A DNA stretch of 64,000 bases, taken from assembly GCA_002633025.1 (NCBI GenBank), contig NMRB01000139.1, positions 180,137-244,136 of the forward strand, in the 5' to 3' direction. The stretch is from Notospermus geniculatus. Its lineage: Eukaryota; Nemertea; Pilidiophora; Heteronemertea; Lineidae. A program made the position numbers and the translations under genes. Below, one piece after another: positions 1-10,856 of this stretch (positions within the stretch are counted from its first letter, which is position 1; each line of letters starts with the position of its first letter). The notes beneath the pieces were generated by a model. It saw only the letters and a list, made by a program, of their open reading frames with translations. It did no database searches and was not told where the DNA came from.

Positions 1-585
1 CCGAAATTTGACGCGCAGGTAAAGGTCATCTAGAGGGAGGTAAACATCAAGCTTGAGCACTCTCGGTCAAGCCGTTCCCGAGTTATAGCACTTGGATGAT
101 TTTCAGGTTACACCACCTGGCCGCCATATTGGATGTCCAATCGGGCCGAAACTTGGTATTTTGAAGGTATCCCTCTAACACATGTTTATGCAAGATATGA
201 AGTCGCTTGGGGAAATATTGACCAACTGTGGCAGGTTCGTTACTTTTGCAGAACTTTGACCTCTGTTACCTTGAAAAGTAGGTCAAATAAAAAAACCCGT
301 TGTAATGTATCCTCATTAGATACACCTATGATAGAAATGTGGAAATGATCCAGTCATTAGTTCAGGAGTTATTGCACTTTTGTGTTTTTGTTTTTGGCCA
401 CCTGGTGGCCAAGCCAATAATCGAATCGGACTGAAATTTGGTGTCATAGGTCATCTGACCTAGGGGTATATATGTACCAAGTTTCAGATCAATAGCCCCA
501 GCGGTTACGAAACGTGCCCTGCTAACGGACGACGACGACGGACACTGCACCATTTAATTGTAAGAGCTCACCCGGTGAGCTAAAA
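1..585. repeat. Dispersed repeat block with GAC-rich core
   Basis: Two similar sub-blocks (about 119-240 and 395-583) share wording such as 'ccacctgg', 'aatcgg.c.gaaa.ttggt' and 'ggtcatct'. The second ends in a GAC/ACG-rich tract and a small hairpin, gagctcacccggtgagct. A diverged copy of the final part (cgtgccctgctaacgg, GAC-rich tract, gtgagctaa) lies at 32529-32620, at the junction of the two large duplicated units, so this is an interspersed repeat. No exon of the neighbouring gene family is visible here. The class of element is unknown. Confidence 0.5.
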
Positions 586-697
586 ATGGGAGTTGCAAGG
601 GAAAATGGCCATACTGCAAAACATTACACCGGCACTAGGCCGTTGTCTACCTAATTAACCGCATTACTATTAATGAAGTTCGTTGTCCTTGTCATGA

Positions 698-853
698 ATA
701 GGGAGGTTTAGAAATCAAACGATAAACGTAAACGTTAACGAAACGATATTTTTGTACCGAAAATGCAATATAAAATCTGGTTAAATGTGCAGTATGAAAA
801 ATAACGTTGTCGTAAAGTTTATGTTTATTGTTTGATTTCCTAATCTCCCTAAT
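698..853. repeat. Foldback element (MITE-like)
   Basis: The left arm atagggaggtttagaaatca pairs with the right arm ending gatttcctaatctccctaat, with AACG-rich sequence between. There is no coding potential. It lies upstream of the first visible coding exon of copy 1. Confidence 0.55.
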
Positions 854-917
854 ATCTACCAGTGACCGTTTAGATGCGGTTTAGAGTATATTACAAACGT
901 CCGTCTATCAGAACAAT

Positions 918-1051
918 AAGGGCCGTATGCACGGGTCGGACTTCAGCCACACTTTCATCAAAGTCTGACTTTTCTCAATGCTTCAAGCAAAGGGAAAGTC
1001 TAACTTCAGCTATACTTTAGGCTAAAGTCCGACCCGTGCATACGACCCTAA
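918..1051. repeat. Foldback MITE with GGCCGTATGCACGGGTCGGA arms
   Basis: A hairpin of about 134 bp. The left arm ggccgtatgcacgggtcgga is matched by the reverse complement at 1027-1049, and the inner arms also pair (gactt...aaagtc). It lies in what is probably intron 3 of copy 1, just before exon 4. Confidence 0.7.
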
Positions 1052-1111
1052 TCGCCACCATTAAAAACAATATACCTTTGATAAAACTCTTATTCTTGTG
1101 TTTCTCTTCAG

Positions 1112-2115
1112 ATAATTACAAGATTTTTTTTAAACATTTCAACTTAAAGTTGGAAGGTAATCCAGACTTTTACCTCTACGTTCCCCCCATCCTTAGAGGA
1201 CCACTCACGTTAAAGAACGGCACGTGTTTCCCCACCACCGCGGACGTGGATTACGTTACAGATATAGCACATTGTAAGTACATAATTATCTAAACTTCAA
1301 TTCGGTACACAATGTTGATCAGGAGTAGAAGCTACTGAATTGAAATGTCCATCACGTGATTTCAGACACCTCAGACATCAGACTGATCAAAAATCCATGT
1401 TGGATCTGGTTACTAAATTGGTAGTCAAACTGCAAAATTTGGGGTCTGGCTCATGGACTACAAGGATCTTGGTCTCTCTCTGTTTAACTGAATGTGAATT
1501 GTTTGGTGTAGCCTCTATGGAGGGGGGGGGGGTCATTATATTTTATGACCAGTCTAACTTGACGAGAGAATTGGCCAGATTGGCATATTATTGGCTGTTT
1601 AATTTGTTTTCGTTTTACGTGTATTTTTAAACATTTGCACTGTTTTAGACAAAGTGTCGATGAATCTCCACCTGAAATTCACCAAGATTGTCGAGAAAGT
1701 CGTCGACGAAAGAGTCCTCAAGCCACCATGCAAGGCAAAGGAAACAAAAGGGAGAATCACAGAGGTACGTAGGCTCAGGCATTGGTCGGTGTCGTCTAAC
1801 ATTTTCTAAGTTCTCAGCTACCCAGGGCCCATATTCATAAAGCTACTTAAGTCTTACATGTAAGTGTGGCACTGATCCTTTGTTCAACACAAAACATAAT
1901 GTCGATATATCTTATTACAAATACATGTATTTTAGATCCCAACTCCTGATGAGCTCGTGCAGATACTTAGAGAATCGGTTACACAGGATTCTGGGCCTGT
2001 TTCTGAGCCGCAGGCGGAACCCTCCCCCGAGTCTGATGAGGCTGCGACAGATGGACAGGGAGATGATGCTGGGGATGAGGGTGATGATGAGGATGATGGC
2101 CGTGACAAGAAATAG
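1112..2115 (+). CDS. Ependymin-like secreted protein, copy 1 (3' half; 5' exons outside window)
   Basis: Three coding exons are visible: 1112-1273, 1649-1764 and 1936-2115 (stop TAG 2113-2115). All are bounded by AG/GT and carry the same phases as exons 4-6 of the downstream paralogues. Exon 4 has the GTCFPTTADVDYV motif, the third conserved Cys region of ependymin-related proteins. Exon 5 has K.VEK..DE.VLKPPCKA, equivalent to the family's C-terminal SVF.PP..C segment. Exon 6 begins IPTPDEL and is then strongly acidic (runs of D, E and G), ending GRDKK. Exon 4 is 162 nt, about 20 nt longer than in the other copies, and its first half is unusually Phe/Lys-rich. No exon with the GK.WQC motif (exon 3) is found in positions 1-1111, so the start lies outside the window. 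The reading frame is intact. The role is presumably a secreted, Ca- or lipid-binding type glycoprotein as in EPDRs. This is inferred from motif order only. Confidence 0.7.
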
Positions 2116-2249
2116 GGAAATGGGGATGATTCGCAAGAAGATGAGAGGAAGAATGGTCAAACGAGAGGGTGACGAGAGTATTATCAAAATATAAATATAA
2201 ATATGTCATAAAATATATTAAACAAGTAGAATTAGAAATATCCTTTAGA

Positions 2250-2255
2250 AATAAA
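2250..2255 (+). terminator. Candidate poly(A) signal of copy 1
   Basis: AATAAA lies about 135 bp after the copy 1 stop codon, in A/T-rich sequence and directly before a foldback element. It is only a positional inference. Confidence 0.4.
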
Positions 2256-2262
2256 AGCATTG

Positions 2263-2402
2263 GGCCGTATTCAAAAAGGGTGATCATCGCGCGATTAAGA
2301 CTTAGACGCGTGTAACTTCACTGTGTAAATGCACGCACTTCCACCATGCATTTGACGGAGTTACACGCGTCTAAGTCTTAAACACCTTTTTGAATACGGC
2401 TC
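2263..2402. repeat. Foldback MITE with GCCGTATTCAAAAAGG arms
   Basis: A perfect-looking hairpin of 140 bp. gggccgtattcaaaaagg at the left pairs with cctttttgaatacggc at the right, and the inner arms ttaagacttagacgcgtgta / tacacgcgtctaagtctta pair too. Partial relatives lie at 20962-21171 and about 34008-34112, so this is a multi-copy family. Confidence 0.75.
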
Positions 2403-2958
2403 CTTGACTCCTTTTCTGAAAAGTGGGACCCAATTTTAGAATTTCTTTAAAAATTAACGCAGTCAACTACAGGAGCGATGAGCTAAGGGGGTTAGACATA
2501 TAGGGGGAGGGGTCGAAAGGGGGATAAACCAAATAGTTTTGGATAAGGGAGGGGTTGTGGGTTTACTATTACTAATAAAAGGAAACTCTTATAAATAGTT
2601 ATCACATGTTACATGTATGTGTTTAGTATTCGTTCTCCACTGAATAAAGAGTTTAAAATTAAAATTAAAATTAAAAATTTTTTCCATGGGTTTTTTCTGG
2701 GTGGATATTTTCCTAGGGAAATTTTTCCGGTGGGATGTTTTCCGCGTGCTGCCCATCCGTCCGAACGATGTTACTGTGAATAGTTTTCCGGATCGACCGA
2801 TCGAGGATCCTTGCCTGACTTGAGTGCGAAGTCGAAAGATACGGTACCGGATTTGTGGTAAAAAAATACGGACTTGAAATTCGAACAGGCAGACGACGAT
2901 ACGGAGTGAAAGAAGGGCAAGACAGCTCTTGACTTTGGCAGCTGAAGAGAAAACTTCA

Positions 2959-3065
2959 GGGCCAACCGCACAGAAAGTCCGATGGTGCTTTCGATCCCCA
3001 TCGGCGATATAACTAACTACCGGTAGGCGCCGGTAGCACTATCGGACTTTCTGTGCGGTCGGCCC
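2959..3065. repeat. Short foldback element
   Basis: The left arm gggccaaccgcacagaaagt is the reverse complement (with one change) of the right arm ending actttctgtgcggtcggccc. The arms also pair through ccgatggtgct / agcactatcgg. The region between 2402 and 2959 shows only AT-rich sequence and an 'aaatt' run near 2650. Confidence 0.6.
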
Positions 3066-3207
3066 AGGTGTATTCGGCATTAGGTAAACGAGACCTCAGC
3101 AAATCTGTCGCAGAAATACACCTTCCCACTTTGAATAGGTTTTTTTCACATTGGCGCATAGAGTGAGCATAATCTTTACACCATCTGGTTTATGTAGAAT
3201 AATATAA

Positions 3208-3475
3208 GCCGTGGTTACACTACATAAAAATACCCGTGTTTTTCCAGACCCGTGTCAAACCCGTGTGTGCGAAAAGCCCGGCGAGAGGTGACACCACTAC
3301 ATTGTAGTTTAGTCGCTCGGCGACAGTTGCGCTGCATGCACTGACTCTTCAGTCATTTCTCTATTGGCCCACATTGTTGGAGGCGCGAAAACGACGTCGC
3401 TTAATGGCTGCGCCATCCGTAGCCGTGCTAAAGAACTAATGAGACACGGGGATTTCGGAAAGCACGGGGAGAATG
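3208..3475. repeat. Element with TGGTTACACTACATAAAAA end (family shared with 13790-14567 and 60618-60889)
   Basis: It starts gccgtggttacactacataa, followed by cccgtgttt, gacccgtgtcaaaccc and ggcgagaggt. The same order of motifs is found at 13790-14120, and the terminal motif recurs at both ends of the copy at 60618-60889. Here the right terminus is not recognisable, so this copy may be truncated. Confidence 0.55.
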
Positions 3476-3525
3476 TTTTTTGCACAATCTGCCTGGGGGG
3501 CAGGCATTTGCCCCCCTGTCCCTAT

Positions 3526-3924
3526 GCTACACTGTAAAAAATGGAATAGTCCCCGCGGGTAAATTTTACCAATGGGTAATATTTGCTCAAAAGCGCCGGT
3601 CAATATTACCTTTCCGTGGGTATTCTCAGGCGCCTTCCTTATTATTGCAGGTAATGTTTACCTGGAACCGTGGGTAAAACTGGGGACAAGCTTACTACCT
3701 ATATTCCCGTAGGTAAATTGGTAGTAAGCTTGTCCCCAGTTTTACCCACGGTTCCAGGTAAACATTACCCCCTATAGTAAGGAAGGTGCCTGAGAATACC
3801 CACGGATAGGTAATATTGACCTGCGCTTTTGAGCAAATATTACCCTTTTCTGTGGTAAAATCGAAATTGCCTATGGCATTGGTAAAATTTACCCGCGGGG
3901 ACTATTCCATTTTTTACAGTGTAG
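3526..3924. repeat. Long near-perfect palindrome (about 400 bp hairpin)
   Basis: The outer arms gctacactgtaaaaaa / ttttttacagtgtagc pair, and the pairing continues inward through ccccgcgggtaaattttacc, taatatttgctcaaaagcgc, cctgagaatacccac and gtaagcttgtccccag. The loop is near 3700-3712. It is dominated by (g)gtaa.. motifs and has no coding potential. It is probably a non-autonomous foldback transposon. Confidence 0.8.
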
Positions 3925-4069
3925 CTACGGGCCTGCAGTTACTCATGATATCATGCACAAAAAATACAGGCCATTCACTGTGACCTTATGGTCGTGCATG
4001 TTATAATATTGTATACATGTACATGTCATTTAAACAATCATCGATGAAAAACGGAATCAAAAGTAAGGA

Positions 4070-4313
4070 ACAACAACGATTATACTTGTTCTTGTAATGA
4101 GAGGCAGAAATGATTGTCAACTAATTGGAAATGCCATCAAATTATTGAGGACACGCGCAAATATCGGCTGTCTAGATGTCAAATCAAATGCCAAACAAAT
4201 TATCATAATTACTAAATCATAGAAAGATGCTATATAGGTCTGGACACCGGGTATCCAGCTGCCAGATAGGTTGCAGTGGTACCGGGACACGTTATTGGGC
4301 GAGATATATTTTG
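4070..4313 (+). promoter_or_regulatory. Promoter and non-coding exon 0 of copy 2
   Basis: A block starting near aacaacgattatacttg, with gaggcagaaatgattg (about 4099-4114), aaatgccat and acacgcgcaaa, is conserved upstream of copies 2-6. TATATAGG at 4231 sits where the other copies have TATATAAA/TATATAAG. About 75 bp further on, a conserved splice donor (ttttg|gtaagtcagttc) ends a presumed 5' UTR exon at 4313. The start of exon 0 (near 4258-4262) is estimated from the TATA distance. The intron runs to the acceptor at 5101-5102. Confidence 0.6.
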
Positions 4314-5106
4314 GTAAGTCAGTTCACTCTACTCCGTTCTTTGCTCTTTTGTCGGTGATCAACCGTATTTATCGGCGTAAATTGAGACCAAGCATTGCTG
4401 TCACCGCTGGATGCAAAACTACGGTGGTTGAACGCCAATTGATAGGACGGTAAAACGCATATTAGGCCTACTTTTGTCACTACCCATACACGATGCACGC
4501 ATTGTATTCACATAATTAGGCCTATTCATTGTTCATGTCAACTCTGGGTAGTCCCTTTGGGTAAAGCCTGGCTCAGGTAGGCATTGCGTCTTGAAGCGAC
4601 ATTTCAGCGACTGAGAGGAACTCGGAGCAACTGGCAGTTATCCCTCGAATAGCACGCTCATGTCGACAGCCCTCGGTCCATTCCACTGCCGCCATTTTCT
4701 TTTTTCGGTATACGTTCACGTGATTTTCAATGAAATATCCCCGTTCAAGCAACTGATCAATCGCAAGCGGCGCAGGTCGACGGATCTGATGCAATGAACA
4801 CGATTAACAGTTAATCGTGTCGATCGTAGAAAATTTTAAACCGGCCAAAAGTTTCCTACGATCAGCACGATTTCCACGACTGACCTCAAGATCTGATAAA
4901 ACCTGATAGGATCACCACGATTACATCACGATTAAGATCACGATTTCAATCGTGGCGTGATTCGTGATAGTGTGAACTTAGCATTACAATATATCGGCTC
5001 GTGTGCTGTTGGCTAGTGTGCCGACCACACACGCGGAAGACCCAGGCATTTGGCTTTGTCTCCCGCGGCGCCAAATCTACAACTGCTGAGTCGTTCTTTC
5101 AGAACC

Positions 5107-8100
5107 ATGAAGTCCTTCATCGTCGTCGTCTGCCTGACAGTCCTTGTTGGCATGGCAACGTCATGTTGCGTGCCAGATCAAGTTTCATTTGATTTCTCAC
5201 TCCGAATGAATTACACGATGATCAGACATGAATCTAGCTATGGCCCACGAAGAAGGTCCGAGATCCAGTCGCTCACCGGAAGGTTAGTATTTCTGTTGGC
5301 GTTCTCAAAGTGTAAAGTGAAAAATGTTTTAAGGGATGTTTTATCTATATGTATGTTTTAATGAAGAATTTACCCACGAATTTATAATAAATAAATAAAT
5401 AAATAAAGACATCTATTACCCATCTTCGGCTATTACCCATCTTCGGGTAAGGCCAAAAAAATTAATGTTCTGTTTCCGGTTTCATGGATCAGAAGAAAAA
5501 TGATGCGGTGATGCGTTTTTTTATTTTTTTTACAAAGTTTTTATTTCATAAAATATATTTTATTTCTCTGTTGGAGGCCTTTAAATATTTGAAGTTAACA
5601 CTGCTATTGTCAATCGGCGGCAATTGTGGAAGTAGATAGACATGATAGAGCAATTCTACAGTGATTTTCAAGGACTTGCTTGTTATAACTAATTTGGTGA
5701 CACCAGATGGCGCGGTGTCTAAATGCGCTGCTCCACGTGACAGTTTTTTGTCGAAAGTGCTGTCAGCTAGTGACTGTATGACAGCAATAATAATTGCTGT
5801 CTGACAGAAATAATTGACTATCTGACAGCAAACTTTCGACAGAAAACTGTGACGTGGAGCGGTGCCTTCAGAAATCGCAAATTTCGTTCAAAATGAAAAA
5901 TAAAAATCTGTCGACCCGCGGGATTAGAGCTGACACGCACGGGAACCACAAACAAAACATTTATTTTTTTGCCGAACTTTTCTAGTGGCTTTCGATTGGA
6001 TGTTCGCTGGGCGTAACATCTACTAATCATCGGTGCAGTTTCTGTGGACTGTTCATGAAAATTATCCGTTGTATTTGACCCGGTTTTAACGTTGATGTCC
6101 CTGTAATTGGTCATAGCAATGATTTAGACAGGAAATTGCTTAAATATAGGCACCATTTGTCTTCCAACGAGGCACTTGTTCTAATTACGCACTAAATACA
6201 GGCCATGTCGATTTAGAGGAATCAGAGGAATCGGAGGAATCAGAGGAAAATACAGTCTGCAGCCCATCAGTCACTAACGATCACACGACTATCATGTACT
6301 AAATATATAAATGATCGAGTTAATATCATAATAGCTTTAGTGGGACTTGCAATTCGGCCCTTTTCTCCTAAAGTGTTGGCTTTCGGCCTTCAAGTCATTA
6401 GAGTCTCTTATCACCAACCTCGATCATGATGAGTTTATTATAACAGCTCAATAGCATAGGAAATATTGTGAATTATCTATTCTGGTAATTTTATACTTTA
6501 TCGTACGGTGATTTTGTGGATTTTCCAGCCCGATTCCTCTGATTCCTTCGATTCCTCCGATTCCTCTAAATCGACATGGCCCTAAATACATGTACTATGT
6601 AGTATGTAATTTTCTTTATCTTTTAATTTGTGAAAATGCATTCGTTTATTGATTCACTTAGGGACAATTATTTTCATACCTATTTCGCCCGATTCACTCT
6701 TCGATCGCGCGGTTTTTCACGTTAAAATAACAAGGGCTCCACACTCACGCAGGAAACTTTTATTTCGTACTTCGCGTTTCGTCAGATTTGCGAAACCTCA
6801 CTAACATTATTACTCCACAAAACCGATTGTTTATTTCAGCGGATCTTTGGATTTCACGGAGCAGAAATTTTACTTAACGGTTAGAAGCGAGTCGCCAGAG
6901 TTCATGGGGAAAGCACTCCTTGACCTTGACAAGGTAGGCAGCGTAGCAGGCTTTTCCAAATCAACCATGACAATGCAGGGATTGGTGTGGTGACCAATAC
7001 CTTAAATGACACTAATGTCGAGTAGAATTTTCGGACTGTCATAAACCCCTTTTCCACTAGCACAATTTATCCGTGCTCGACCCGGGTCGAGCACGGCACG
7101 GCAAAAAAGTCGTAAGTGGAAATGGGTCCAGCGTGCTCGGCACCGTGCCAAATCCAACCGGGCCTGGCCCATCGAGAGGAGGTGGGCTCGACCCGGGTCG
7201 AGCACGGCACGGTTGGAAAAACGTGTAGTGGAAACGGTCACCGGGCCAGGCCCGGCACGGCTCGCTTACTTGAGACGAAATGCGCATGCCCAATACTGAC
7301 CTCGACACTCATCTCATCAATGCTGTCTCAATAATCTAAAATCATCTGACACCGGGCAGATTCACGTCAACCCATTTGAACCTCAGCAGTGTCGGCCCTT
7401 CACCCAGGGCATAGATCTTACAAAGAATCTTATAATTTCCTCAGTAACTATTTTAGCTCTTTGTAAGTAAAAGATAAGAAAAAGCTTACTGACATATGTA
7501 TTTTTTTAAAATCCGATCTTTAGAAAAACGGGAAACTGACAGCATACTCGACGTACATGTATAAATCACCAACCAACCGAACTCGTGAGGAGTGCTTTGC
7601 GATTCCATTCAAAGGGGAGATAGGAAAACCTTGGCAATGCATTCTGGGTAGGTATATTGAGCCCTACAGGCCACTTCGCCTTGGTCTTATTCTACAAGTC
7701 ACCAAATTCGACAAAGAAGTTTTCGACATAGTATCAGTCTCGCCTATAGGTGTTACCACTGGCTTTGTATGGGTTGGACAGGACACCAGTCTCATCACGT
7801 TGGTTCAACATTCCGCCGCCAGGGATACTGAGACATGCCTCATAGTGGCGCTTGTAAGTCCTTATTCAACGTTCGGAACTTCCGAAGGCAACTGCTCGGC
7901 AATTTCCGTGACGGCTCGCATTTCCCCTCGGACACAATTCCAAGGCAGCCATCTTGAACGCGCAAGGATTCCCTTCATTTTCTGTGGGTTTGGATGCGGT
8001 CGTCTAATCCCACCCTGCGCATGAGCGAAATAGGTCACACAAAAACGTTGCGTTATTGACCAATAATTGGCAGATTGGGTGAGATATCGATAAGTTTTTA

Positions 8101-10714
8101 TATAATATGCCTCAACTTATCCAGGAAATAAGGTTGGATATCTTAACAGGCCAAAATTCGGCCAAAATAGTTCCACGGTCGGTCACGTGGGTTTGTTGAT
8201 AAACAACATGGCTGCCTTGGACTTGTGTCCGAGGTGAAATGCGCCGCCCAGTGGATATAAAAGCAGTTCGCCTCAGGTCGTTCCGAATGCTTATTCAAAA
8301 GAACTTATTCTTATAGACGTTTACATTCCTGTGTGTCTTTTCCAGATGATGAATCGCTTTTTACTGATCTGGGCGGAGATTACCTGCTCGACCTTTCCCC
8401 GAAGGCCTATGGACTAATTTCAATGATGTCGGGCACGTGTGCACCCAACAGAGCGGACGTGGATTACATCAGGAACTCATCATGGGGTAAGGAATATTCT
8501 GAATTTATGGTTCGGTATCAAAATCAGCGTCTTTGATGCCACATGACTCATGTTTGTTAACATGTCTTGAAAACAAAGATTTGATAACTCAAATAGCTTC
8601 CATCTTCAAGCTTGAACTTGGACTTCGAAGTTGAACCTCAACTTCAATCTTCAGGCTTAACACCCCCCCCCCCTTCACTACAGCGGATTCCGCCGTAGTT
8701 TCCGGCGAGCGGAGCGGTTTTCACAGGCATTTGGATAGATAACAAACCATGATTTGCTCGCCGCAAACCATGGCGGAATCCATTCTATTGAAATCTGGGC
8801 TTAAAAAACTCCCAAACCCAAACTCAATTATTTTCAATCTTCAAATTTATACTCAGACTTCAAACTTGAGCCGCAACTCCAATATTCAAGCTTACATGTA
8901 TATGTAACTCCAATTTCAAGCTCGAAACTCAATTTCGGTCTTCAAGTTCGGACTTGGACTTCAAGCTTGAACCTAAGCTTAACTCCGACTTCAAGCTCGC
9001 AACTCAATTTCGTCGTCAAACCTGGGCTCAAGCTTGAATCTCATCTTTAGTGTTCAACCTTGAACTCCGACTTCGATCGTTAGCCTTGAACACTGCAGTC
9101 TGGAGTTCAAGCCTTAAACCGGTGCCTTAAAACTGTAGTCCGAGGAAGTTCAAGCTTGAAGACTGAAGTTCGAAGTTCAAGTTAGAAGATTGAAGACTGA
9201 ATGAGCCTTCTGGGCTTTCGTAGAGAAAGACTTCTTGATCTTCATCACCAGATTCTTCCAAAGTAGGATGTCAACTGACAAATTGCATCGTTTACGTCAC
9301 ATTAAAGTAGTTCATTCTATTTCAGCTTTCACAAAGATTGGTTTTCAATTGGAATTCACCAACGTTGAGAGCAAAATTGTGGACGAGAGTGTTTTCAAGC
9401 CACCATGCAAAGCAGAGACAAGCAAAATTCCTCCTGGCCAGGTCTTGTTTATTTCCTCTTTCTCAGCCATTGCCTTGCCGATTGAATACAACACAGTAGT
9501 TCAAAAATCTTCATTACCTGTTATGACATCGCTACGCCCTCCGACTACATTCGCACAAACCCCTGGCTTCTCCCGCCGCCTGGGCTACTGTTTTACTGGC
9601 TCTTCTTTTTTCGAAATCACCCCTTAGTTCGTATTCATCGCTTTTATTTCAAATGAATATGTCCCATACTTAGCTTACTGCCTTTTTATCATTTCGGAAC
9701 TGCTATTTTATTCTTATCTGAAAATTCGACATACTGCGTGTCGCTTTCTAAATAGCTCACTGTTCTATCCACCGTGTCCGCCATGTTGTTGTCTGGGACC
9801 TCATTCCCAGCTAATAGAGTTAATGTACTGCTTGAGATAGATGGCACCATGCCAAAACCTGATGGCGAGGTCAGGGAGCAATGACAAGCGCTCTGATTCT
9901 GGTACATTACTTTGGGCAAATAGAGCAATCATGCGCGAAAGTATCCAAGGGAGTGGTGTAGTCTTATGACCTAGTCAATACACATGGGTTTCCAGGAAGT
10001 AATTCCAAAGGCAGATACTAGTATAAATCGAATATCTCCCTATTTGTAGGCTAGAGACATCCTCTAAAATCGTACCTTAACGGTCACTTCAGGAAGAAAT
10101 ATAGGATGTAGTTTATCAAAAAAAACTTTCTTTGATCAAAAGTGTTAAAGGAGCACGGTATTGCCACTTTTTCTCGACAGCCGGCGCCACCGCGTCACTC
10201 CCAGACAGGGACTAACTACGCTGTCGGCGAATTCACCCGATTTACTACGTACATTTTGTAATGCATTTTTGTAGTTTGTCTAACTGCCGCTAGGTGGCTA
10301 CGTCGGCAGTCAAATAACGCATTTGAGATCCAATACCGGGCTCCTTTAACAGCTCTATACAAGATCCAGGTTTTTAGAGAGATGTTTTAAATTGCAACTG
10401 TAAAGGCGAGAGAAACTTTGTCGAAGCTATGATGCAGTAGCCTACACGTCCCCCCCCCCCTCCCCACACATACACACACATGTAGGCCTACAGCACGTCT
10501 GATGTTTGTCCCATGATTTCAGATACCTACTCCGGCCGACTTCAAGCGTATGGTCCTTGGTCCCATGCCCACCCGTGGGCCAGGTGGGCCAGTTTCTGAA
10601 GAGTCGGAGGAAGAAGCGTCCCCAGAGAGTAATGAGAGTGACAATGATGGTGATGGTGAGAGCGATGAGAAAAGGAGAAGAAGAGGATGCGCATTACACG
10701 GCATAATTTGTTAG
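5107..10714 (+). CDS. Ependymin-like secreted protein, copy 2 (complete, 280 aa)
   Basis: Coding exons are 5107-5282, 6840-6933, 7524-7647, 8346-8486, 9326-9441 and 10523-10714 (TAG). They sum to 843 nt with no internal stop. The ATG at 5107 is preceded by an acceptor (ttctttcag) and starts a hydrophobic signal peptide (residues 1 to about 19, MKSFIVVVCLTVLVGMA) followed by Cys-Cys. Later exons supply SLDFTEQKFYL, EECFAIPF with GEIGKPWQC, GTCAPNRADVDY, and KIVDESVFKPPCKAE. The last of these is the best match to the ependymin-family ending. Exon 6 encodes IPTP, then a Glu/Ser/Asp-rich stretch, then KRRRRGC. NYT and other N-glycosylation sites occur. The exon 5 donor is the weak gtcttg, but the exon length (116 nt) equals that of other copies. 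A 64-bp tandem duplication begins at the stop end. Structure is well supported. The ependymin assignment is by motif order and may be remote. Confidence 0.75.
5725..5865. repeat. Foldback element in intron 1 of copy 2
   Basis: The arms ctccacgtgacagttttttg and caaactttcgacagaaaact...gacgtggag pair, with ctgtca/tgacag and a central aataataattgct loop. It is non-coding. Confidence 0.65.
6201..6581. mobile_element. Foldback transposon with 9-bp target duplication
   Basis: The terminal inverted repeat ggccatgtcgatttagagga (left) and its complement (right, tcctctaaatcgacatggcc) are followed by GGAATC-type short repeats. The 9-bp word ctaaataca directly flanks both ends (6192-6200 and 6582-6590). 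Nine-base duplications are typical of Mutator-like elements, so a non-autonomous MULE is the likeliest class (inference). It lies in intron 1 of copy 2. Confidence 0.75.
7047..7242. repeat. Foldback element with two CCCGGG-centred palindromes
   Basis: The outer arms ccttttccacta / tagtggaaacgg are opposed. Inside, a palindrome tgctcgacccgggtcgagca (about 7072-7091) is followed by cggcacgg, and the same block recurs near 7188-7214. GC-rich and non-coding, it lies in intron 2 of copy 2. Confidence 0.55.
8575..9215. repeat. Degenerate TTCAAGCTTGAA satellite in intron 4 of copy 2
   Basis: About 640 bp built of variants of 'acttcaagcttgaact(c)' in both orientations, interrupted by a small inverted pair (ccgccgtagtttccg / accatggcggaatcc, about 8690-8783). 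The unit is itself nearly palindromic around AAGCTT, so strand and period drift. There is no coding signal. Confidence 0.6.
10149..10345. mobile_element. TTAA-flanked MITE, family A
   Basis: TTAA (10145-10148 and 10346-10349) bounds an element starting aggagcacggtattgcc and ending aataccgggctcct. Internal words (cgacagccggcgcc, gccgctaggtggctacgtcggcag) recur in the copies at 16156-16370, 46742-46951 and 46956-47150. The TTAA target suggests a piggyBac-type mobiliser (inference). Confidence 0.75.
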
Positions 10715-10810
10715 GTACTTGAGAACCTACACGTAACCTATAGAAAGAGGATGCGCATTACACGGCATAATTTGTTAGGTACTTGAGAACCTACACGTAA
10801 CCTATAGAAA
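10683..10810 (+). repeat. 64-bp tandem duplication spanning the end of copy 2
   Basis: The block beginning aagaggatgcgcattacacg is repeated exactly once with a period of 64 bp (10683-10746 and 10747-10810). It contains the last codons and stop of copy 2 and the start of its 3' UTR, plus an inner hairpin taggtacttgagaaccta. Only the first copy is translated. Confidence 0.85.
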
Positions 10811-10856
10811 CCTATAGAACACAAGACCGTGTTACTGTATGTACTCACCTAAACCT

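Noticed and set aside
1915-2287. Two antisense frames over the last exon of copy 1
   Set aside because: They are shadows of the Asp/Glu-rich (GAT/GAG/GAC) exon 6, which on the other strand reads as long open Ile/His/Pro-rich frames.
5050-5106. Upstream extension of copy 2 exon 1 to an earlier start
   Set aside because: The splice acceptor at 5101-5102 and the paralogue-conserved ATG followed by a signal peptide fix the start at 5107.
7557-8024. A 155-codon frame on the + strand
   Set aside because: Its start lies inside exon 3 of copy 2 in the coding frame, but it reads through the donor at 7648 into intron. Only 7524-7647 is supported.
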